From positions 1 to 64,000 of the forward strand of contig CACYSB010000007.1 in NCBI GenBank assembly GCA_902777005.1: 64,000 bases of DNA. Reading direction: 5' to 3'. The stretch is from an uncultured Bacteroidota bacterium (lineage in GTDB: Bacteria > Bacteroidota > Bacteroidia > Bacteroidales > P3). The translations under genes and the position numbers were made by a program. Of this stretch, positions 58,775 through 64,000 are shown piece after piece; within the stretch, counting starts at the first letter, position 1; every line of letters starts with the position of its first letter. Under the pieces are notes generated by a model, which was not told the origin of the DNA, searched no databases, and worked only from the letters and a program-made list of their open reading frames with translations.

Positions 58775-60355
58775 TTATTTAATCAGGTTTCCCAATATAT
58801 CTCGCGTAAGCGTACGCGTGAGGCTCGACGTGGTGTTCTTCACAATCTTCTGCCCCATCGTTGTCTTGCTCTTGGTCTTCTTGCCGCTCACAGCATCGCT
58901 CACGGCGGTACCTGCGGCAGTTGCCAGTGTGGCAGTGACGGCGGTGAGGGCCGCCTTCAGCAGTTTGCCGCCGATACCTGCCTTCTTCTTCGGTGCGGCC
59001 TCTGCGGGAGCCGACTTGCCAGCCTTGGGCTGCGGGGCAGGGGCCTCTTCCACCTCAACCACGGCGTTCTCCTCGGCTTCCTTTATCAGCACCTCGAAGG
59101 CGCTCTCACGGTCAACCATATTGTCGTACTTGCCGTAGATGCGGCTCGCACGTATGATAGCCGTGCGTTGTTCGGGTGTAATGGCACCGATCTGGCTCAG
59201 CGGGAAGAGGATCTTGGCGCGCTGCACCACACAGGGTGCCCCCTTCTCATCGAGGAAGCTCACCAGCGCCTCGCCGGTCTCCAATTCCATGATAGCCTCG
59301 TCGGTCTTAAAGCGAGGATTGGGACGGAACGACTCGGCGGCGGCGCGCACAGTCTTCTGGTCCTTGGGAGTATAGGCACGCAATGCATGCTGCACACGGT
59401 TGCCCAGCTGCCCAAGTATGTTGTCCGGTATGTCGGTGGGGTTCTGCGTCACAAAGTATATGCCCACGCCTTTGGAGCGTATGAGCCGTATCACCTGCTC
59501 AATCTTGTCCACCAAGGCTTTGGGCGTGTCGTCGAACAGCATGTGGGCCTCGTCGAAGAAGAAGACCAGCCGCGGAAGCTCCTGGTCGCCCACTTCGGGC
59601 AGCGTGCTGTAGAGTTCGCTCATGAGCCACAGCAGGAAGGTGCTGTAAAGCTTGGGCTGCAGCATCAGCCTGTCGGCAGCCAGCACGCTCATCACCCCCT
59701 TGCCATTCTCGGTCTGCAGCAGGTCGAATATGTCAAAACTCGGCTCGCCGAAGAAGCGGTCGGCACCCTGGTTCTCCAACTGCAGCAGCGCGCGCTGTAT
59801 GGCGCCCACCGTCGTAGTGGATATATTGCCGTACTGCGTAGTGTATTCCTTGGCATGCTTGGCCACATAGTCGAGCATCGCGCGCAAGTCCTTCATGTCC
59901 AGTATCAGCAGCCCCCGCTCGTCGGCGATACGGAACACGATGTTCAGCACGCCGTCCTGCGTGTCGTTCAAGCCCAGCAGGCGGCTCAGCAACTGCGGCC
60001 CCATCTGGCTCACGGTGGCGCGGATGGGGTGTCCCTGCTCACCGTAGACGTCGTAGAAGCGCACCGGGCAGGCCTGGAACTCGGGGTTAGGCACACCGAA
60101 AGCGTCTTTGCGCTTCTCAATGAAGCCGCTCATCTGTCCGGCCTGGCTGATGCCGCTCAGGTCGCCCTTCATGTCGGCCATGAAGCAGGGCACACCGGCC
60201 TGGCAGAAGGTCTCGGCCAGCACCTGCAGTGTCACCGTCTTGCCGGTGCCCGTGGCACCTGCTATCAGGCCGTGGCGGTTGGCCATGCGGCCGACAATAG
60301 ACAATGCCCCCTCGTCGCAGTGGGCGACGTACAATCCTTGTTCCTTGGTGTACAT
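58775..60355 (-). CDS. HerA-like ATPase (DUF853 family)
   Basis: 526 residues. Walker A G-A-T-G-T-G-K-T near residue 33 and Walker [10 protein letters not shown] near residue 263, with [15 protein letters not shown] as the sensor strand; this is the DUF853/YjgR-type pattern. The last 120 residues are a low-complexity tail: Pro/Ala/Glu, then a Gly/Ala-rich hydrophobic stretch ([15 protein letters not shown]), then Lys/Thr-rich. No NurA or defence genes adjoin it. The role in DNA handling is inferred from the family only. Confidence 0.85.
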   Translation of the reverse strand: MYTKEQGLYVAHCDEGALSIVGRMANRHGLIAGATGTGKTVTLQVLAETFCQAGVPCFMADMKGDLSGISQAGQMSGFIEKRKDAFGVPNPEFQACPVRFYDVYGEQGHPIRATVSQMGPQLLSRLLGLNDTQDGVLNIVFRIADERGLLILDMKDLRAMLDYVAKHAKEYTTQYGNISTTTVGAIQRALLQLENQGADRFFGEPSFDIFDLLQTENGKGVMSVLAADRLMLQPKLYSTFLLWLMSELYSTLPEVGDQELPRLVFFFDEAHMLFDDTPKALVDKIEQVIRLIRSKGVGIYFVTQNPTDIPDNILGQLGNRVQHALRAYTPKDQKTVRAAAESFRPNPRFKTDEAIMELETGEALVSFLDEKGAPCVVQRAKILFPLSQIGAITPEQRTAIIRASRIYGKYDNMVDRESAFEVLIKEAEENAVVEVEEAPAPQPKAGKSAPAEAAPKKKAGIGGKLLKAALTAVTATLATAAGTAVSDAVSGKKTKSKTTMGQKIVKNTTSSLTRTLTRDILGNLIK

Positions 60356-60356
60356 A

Positions 60357-61127
60357 TCAGAACGTATAGTTGAATCCGAAACGCAGCATGGGGCTCTCCC
60401 AGCGGAGGGTCTCCATCAGGGTGTTGAGGCCGGCGTACATGGTGGTGGTGGTCAGCACATCCTGCCTCTTCTCGCCGCCCACCATGTGGTAGTGCGTCGG
60501 CTGGTCGGCATCGTGGTACTCGCGGTCCACGATATAGCCCACGCTGAGGAAGTCGAGGCTCAGCTCGGCGCTGAGGTGCTCGCTGAATTCGTATGTGAGG
60601 GTGGGTCTGAGGCTGACGCTCCACGAGAAATTGCGGATGCTGTCGTTGTAGGGATCAGCCTCGATAAGCTCCTGGTTGTTCTTGTAGGTATTATATCTGG
60701 TTGTGATGTTGGTGTAGCCCATGTTGCGGATAGAGCCCTGCAGCATGAGGTGGAAGTGCATGTTGCCGTACTTGAATATCTCGTAGCGGAGAGTGGGCTG
60801 CACTGTCCAGCCGTTGCGTGCGGTCACAGTGTCGAGATTGGTGAAGGTGTGAGTCATACCGGTGTTGTCGAAGTCGGCCACCACCGAAGTCTTCAGCCCC
60901 TCGGCCGAGGTGCTGAGGTAGCCGCCCATGACGCCGAAGTAGAGCTTGGGGGTAATCATGTAACCCACTTGGCCGCCTGCGAGCCACGTTGCCGACTTGT
61001 GCATGTCGTCGTTCCACGAGTTGACACTCTTGTCACCATAGTAGCCGCCCTGAAGTCCGAGCACCACCTGACCATTGACAGTCGCCGCAAAAGCCACAGC
61101 GACAAGCATTAAGCAAATCTTCTTCAT
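60357..61127 (-). CDS. Outer-membrane beta-barrel (porin-like) protein
   Basis: 256 residues from ATG 61127. Signal peptide [19 protein letters not shown], then [12 protein letters not shown]. Strands alternate and end [10 protein letters not shown] with terminal Phe, as in small OmpA-fold porins. Its 3' end nearly touches the HerA-like gene start (60355), so the two are likely co-transcribed although functionally unrelated. Promoter box at 61153. Confidence 0.8.
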   Translation of the reverse strand: MKKICLMLVAVAFAATVNGQVVLGLQGGYYGDKSVNSWNDDMHKSATWLAGGQVGYMITPKLYFGVMGGYLSTSAEGLKTSVVADFDNTGMTHTFTNLDTVTARNGWTVQPTLRYEIFKYGNMHFHLMLQGSIRNMGYTNITTRYNTYKNNQELIEADPYNDSIRNFSWSVSLRPTLTYEFSEHLSAELSLDFLSVGYIVDREYHDADQPTHYHMVGGEKRQDVLTTTTMYAGLNTLMETLRWESPMLRFGFNYTF

Positions 61128-61152
61128 TGTTTTTACACTAATATTCGTTGTG

Positions 61153-61160
61153 CAAAGATA
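61153..61160 (-). promoter_or_regulatory. Porin-like gene promoter -7 box
   Basis: CAAAGATA on plus (TATCTTTG on minus), 25 bases before the ATG at 61127. Confidence 0.65.
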
Positions 61161-61220
61161 CAAAAAAATCTAAATATTGAAAGTCGAAAATTGAAATTTA
61201 CGCCGCAGTCACCATGTTGC

Positions 61221-61344
61221 CGGTCCGTAGCCTCTCCGACTGTTCTACGGTTGTTCAACGGTTGTTTAACGGTTCATAGCGTAGAACAATGGTAGAACAA
61301 GCGGAGAAATGGCGGAGAGAAGAGGGAGAGAAGAGGGAGAGAAG
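61221..61344. repeat. Interspersed palindromic repeat, copy G (degenerate right side)
   Basis: The left part is well kept (CCGACTGTTCTACGGTTG, then GTTCAACGG, TTGTTTAACGGTT). The right arm is degraded (GTAGAACAATGGTAGAACAA), then GCGGAGAAATGGCGGAGAGA and two tandem AGAGGGAGAGAA units. It lies between the divergent porin-like and acyl-CoA ligase genes. Confidence 0.75.
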
Positions 61345-61379
61345 ATGAAAAAAAATTTCACCATGTCTGAAAAAAGGTG

Positions 61380-61387
61380 TACTTTTG
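61380..61387 (+). promoter_or_regulatory. Second acyl-CoA ligase promoter -7 box (TACTTTTG)
   Basis: Perfect TAnnTTTG, 45 bases before ATG 61433. Confidence 0.65.
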
Positions 61388-61432
61388 CAAATTCAAACAT
61401 CAAATGAATAGCACAAAACAAACACTAAGACA

Positions 61433-63289
61433 ATGGTAGAAATCACACGTACATTCGACCTGCTGGACCACTTGGTGGAACAATACCCGAAAGAGGACAT
61501 CCTTGCCGGCAAGGTCAACGGAGAGTGGATCAAATACTCGTCGCACGACTACTATAAATATGCCCACTACATGGCCTACGGCCTGTGCGAGATGGGACTG
61601 AAAGAGGGCGACCGCGTCATCACGATGAGCGCGAACTGCCCGGAGTGGAACTTCATCGACATGGCACTGGCAATGAGCGGCATGGTGCATGTGCCCATCT
61701 ATCCGACGCTGAACACGGAAAGCTACCTGCACATACTGAAGCACAGCGAGGCGGCGGCGGTGTTTGTGAGCACCAAGATGCTGCTGGGCCGACTGAGGCC
61801 GGCACTTGACCAGATGGAGAAGAAGCCGGAGGTGTACACGCTGATGAGCGTGGATGGCGAACGCCGTATGCTTGAGATACTGAAGGCGGGCATAGCGAAC
61901 CGCGAGAAGTGGATGCCGGAGATTGAGCGCCGCAAGCGGGAGATAAAGCCCGAAGACTGGGTGACGATGATCTACACCAGCGGCACCACGGGTCTGCCGA
62001 AGGGTGTGATGCTGAGCCATCGCAACCTGTGCAGCAACTTCATGGCGCATGCTGAGGTGAATCCCTGCGACTACCATCACAAGTTCCTTAGTTTCCTGCC
62101 GCTGAACCACATCTACGAGCGTTCGATGAACTACCACTACCAGGCCAAGGGTATCAGCATCTACTATGCCGAGAACATGGGCACAATACAGCAGAACATG
62201 CAGGAGATAGCGGCAGACGGTTTCTGCGCTGTGCCGAGGGTGTTGGAGATGGTGTACGACAAGCTGTACGCCGCCGGCAAGGATTTCCGCGGCATCAAGA
62301 AGCGCATCTACGACTGGGCATTCAGTCACGGCAAGCGCTACGACTACACGCTGATAAAGAAGGTGAGCCTGTTCTACCAGCTGGTGCAGTGGTTCCTGGA
62401 CAAGGCGGTATACAGCAAGTGGCGTGAGAAGTTCGGCGGCAAGCGGCTTACGGTGATTACCGGCGGCAGCTCGATACAGCCGGACATGGTGCGCCTGTTT
62501 GCGGCCGCAGGTATCAATATTTACGAGGGCTACGGGCTTAGCGAGACGTCGCCGGTGATAGCGGTGAACGACCCTGCCCACCACCAGGTGAAGATAGGCA
62601 CCGTGGGGCCGATACTGAGCGGCGTGGAGGTGAAATTCGACGAGGACGGCGAGATTTTGACACGTGGACCGCACGTTATGCTGGGCTACTACAAGGACCC
62701 CGAATACACGGCGCAGGTTATTGACAGCGAGGGTTGGTTCCACACGGGCGACATAGGCGAGCTGGTGGGCGGCAAGTACCTCAAGATTACTGACCGCAAG
62801 AAGGATATTTTCAAGCTTTCCGCCGGCAAGTATGTGGCGCCACAGTTGATAGAGAATATGCTGCGTGGCTCGGAATACATAGAGCAGGTAATGGTGATCG
62901 GGGAGAACGAGAAGCAGGTGGCGGCGATTATAAGCCCCAACTTCAACACGCTCCACTACTGGGCACTGAAGCACAAGCAGCACTACCGCGACAATGTGGA
63001 ACTGGTGGCGCTGCCGGAGGTGCAGAAGAAGATGCGCTCGGTGCTTGACGAATACAACAAGGAGTTGGCTCCGCACGAGCAGATAAAGCAGTTCCGCATA
63101 GTGCCTGAGGAGTGGACGTCAGCCAACAACCTTCTCTCGCCCACACTCAAGCTGCGTCGCGGCCCGCTGATGGACAAGTACAAGGACGTGGTGGCCGACA
63201 TCTACGGCAAGGACAAGACCAACACTTCGGGCCTCTTCTCGGCTTTCAAGAGTGTAGAGCTGCCCACCCTGCCCTGGAGCAAGAAGTAA
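61433..63289 (+). CDS. Long-chain fatty-acid--CoA ligase (AMP-forming), copy 2
   Basis: 618 residues. The AMP-binding signature is Y-T-S-G-T-T-G-L-P-K-G near residue 180; then Y-E-G-Y-G-L-S-E-T-S-P (near 366) and W-F-H-T-G-D-I-G (near 436). It shares its start (T-x-x-x-F-D-L-L) and overall plan with the ligase at 42791 but lacks that protein's Lys-rich insert and is clearly diverged. Both ligases sit to the right of a palindromic repeat in a divergent intergenic region. The start ATG at 61433 is the first after the promoter box. Confidence 0.9.
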   Translation: MVEITRTFDLLDHLVEQYPKEDILAGKVNGEWIKYSSHDYYKYAHYMAYGLCEMGLKEGDRVITMSANCPEWNFIDMALAMSGMVHVPIYPTLNTESYLHILKHSEAAAVFVSTKMLLGRLRPALDQMEKKPEVYTLMSVDGERRMLEILKAGIANREKWMPEIERRKREIKPEDWVTMIYTSGTTGLPKGVMLSHRNLCSNFMAHAEVNPCDYHHKFLSFLPLNHIYERSMNYHYQAKGISIYYAENMGTIQQNMQEIAADGFCAVPRVLEMVYDKLYAAGKDFRGIKKRIYDWAFSHGKRYDYTLIKKVSLFYQLVQWFLDKAVYSKWREKFGGKRLTVITGGSSIQPDMVRLFAAAGINIYEGYGLSETSPVIAVNDPAHHQVKIGTVGPILSGVEVKFDEDGEILTRGPHVMLGYYKDPEYTAQVIDSEGWFHTGDIGELVGGKYLKITDRKKDIFKLSAGKYVAPQLIENMLRGSEYIEQVMVIGENEKQVAAIISPNFNTLHYWALKHKQHYRDNVELVALPEVQKKMRSVLDEYNKELAPHEQIKQFRIVPEEWTSANNLLSPTLKLRRGPLMDKYKDVVADIYGKDKTNTSGLFSAFKSVELPTLPWSKK

Positions 63290-63295
63290 ACAACA

Positions 63296-64000
63296 ATGGA
63301 AAGGACTATGGTAAGCAAGAAATGGCATCTGGCTCTGGTTGCGGCGGTGGCACTGTTGGCGGTTTCGTGCGCCGCACGCCAAGAATACGCATATTTGAAG
63401 GATGCGCCCCGCAACGAGGAGATGCCGATAATCAACAACTACACCACCACCATCTTCCCCGGCGACCGCCTGAAGATACACGTGGACAGCCGCACGCCGC
63501 AGAGCACATACCCTTTCAACGAGGAGACCAACCGCTCAGTACGCATGCCGAATTCACGCAAAACGGTCAATGCGGCCAATAAAGAGGGACTTCTGGTGGA
63601 ACAAGACGGCACCATACAATACCCTGTCATTGGCAAGATTCCGGCAGCGGGCATGACCCTTGACGAGCTGGCACGCTCCATCGAGGGGCGTCTGATTGAG
63701 GGGCGCTATGTGAAAGACCCAACAGTGACAGTGTCGATGCCGAACTTCCACGTGACGGTTGTGGGCGAAGTGGCCCAACCCAAGATGATACAGGTGAAGG
63801 GCAACCGCATCACCATCTTCGAGGCCATAGCACAATGCGGCGACGTGACGATGGACGGCCTGCGCGACAACATCAAGGTAATACGCTTCGAAGGTGAAAA
63901 CGTCACCGTCGGTGAACTGAACCTCACCTCTAAAGATGCCCTCAACTCTCCATTCTATTACTTGAAGCAGAACGATGTTGTATATGTGGAGCCCACACCC
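63296..64000 (+). CDS. Polysaccharide export lipoprotein (Wza-like), 5' part
   Basis: The frame is open to the window end (235 codons seen), so the gene is cut by the edge. ATG 63296, six bases after the ligase; a second ATG at 63308 is possible. The signal peptide ends at the lipobox A-V-S-C. A poly_export domain follows (P-G-D-R-L-K-I-H-V-D-S near residue 50 and D-G-T-I-Q-Y-P-V-I-G-K-I-P-A-A-G near residue 100), then SLBB-like strands (V-T-V-V-G-E-V-A-Q-P). It is the outer-membrane channel for capsule or exopolysaccharide export. The rest of the locus would be to the right. Confidence 0.9.
   Translation, partial: MERTMVSKKWHLALVAAVALLAVSCAARQEYAYLKDAPRNEEMPIINNYTTTIFPGDRLKIHVDSRTPQSTYPFNEETNRSVRMPNSRKTVNAANKEGLLVEQDGTIQYPVIGKIPAAGMTLDELARSIEGRLIEGRYVKDPTVTVSMPNFHVTVVGEVAQPKMIQVKGNRITIFEAIAQCGDVTMDGLRDNIKVIRFEGENVTVGELNLTSKDALNSPFYYLKQNDVVYVEPTP

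Noticed and set aside
58775..60355. HerA-based defence system
   Set aside because: The ATPase stands alone between secreted-protein genes; no nuclease, sirtuin or other defence partner is present.

Overview
This window looks like chromosomal DNA of a Bacteroidota bacterium, most likely order Bacteroidales. The grounds are: promoters of the form TAnnTTTG (often with TTTTG about 19 bases upstream) and no obvious Shine-Dalgarno sequences; type IX secretion (T9SS) sorting domains; TonB-dependent receptors with carboxypeptidase-like N-terminal domains; an Rpb6-like RNA polymerase omega next to bamD and coaBC; and the guaA, lpxC, lpxA block. Genes are GC-rich (many long antisense reading frames are only shadows of them) and intergenic gaps are AT-rich. 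There is no rRNA, CRISPR array, integrase, prophage or complete insertion sequence. Almost everything is core housekeeping.

Layout. 0-2.5 kb: 3' end of hypA (nickel insertion), two membrane proteins, a terminator and a decayed TPM-domain gene. 2.5-9.8 kb: small membrane protein, PlsC-like acyltransferase, purL, a TfoX-like protein, a DUF3298-like lipoprotein, pepD. 9.8-11.6 kb: repeat copy A, tRNA-Ser and serS. 11.6-20.4 kb, all minus: beta-barrel protein, histone-H1-like protein, parE, an AsmA/DUF748 protein, nadD, a four-helix-bundle (S23) gene inside inverted heptamer arrays, a secreted protein, and a T9SS-exported thioredoxin/PKD protein. 20.5-24.7 kb, plus: rfbB, a BlaI/BlaR1-type pair, HAD phosphatase, thioesterase. 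24.7-29.4 kb, minus: guaA, LysM/ligand-binding protein, lpxC, lpxA. 29.7-35.9 kb, plus: bamD, rpoZ, coaBC, lytic transglycosylase, uvrA. 36-46.4 kb: VanX-like dipeptidase, alanine/sodium symporter, TIGR02757 protein, TonB receptor, holA, acyl-CoA ligase, thioesterase, M14 carboxypeptidase. 46.4-49.6 kb, minus: ion channel, serA-like dehydrogenase, DUF3109, lspA, tRNA-Phe. 49.9-64 kb: large TonB-type barrel, lipoprotein, tRNA-Gln, beta-helix protein, two transglutaminase-like proteins, HerA-like ATPase, barrel protein, second acyl-CoA ligase, and the start of a Wza-like polysaccharide export gene.

The strongest unexplained signal is a family of seven long imperfect palindromes (about 85-130 bp, copies A-G), roughly one per 9 kb and all intergenic, five of them between divergent genes. 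They share a near-identical core and are built from 11-base units related to CGGTTGTTTAA; copy D contains a perfect 28-bp stem with a 3-base loop. The second is a 453-bp unit at 17754-18206: an S23-type four-helix-bundle gene bounded by inverted arrays of a 7-base unit. One array, plus a terminator-shaped hairpin, is translated as the N-terminus of nadD. Smaller points are a TPM pseudogene, an LpxC lacking the FabZ domain usual in this phylum, bamD and an acyltransferase that appear to be leaderless, and three tRNA promoters with identical architecture.
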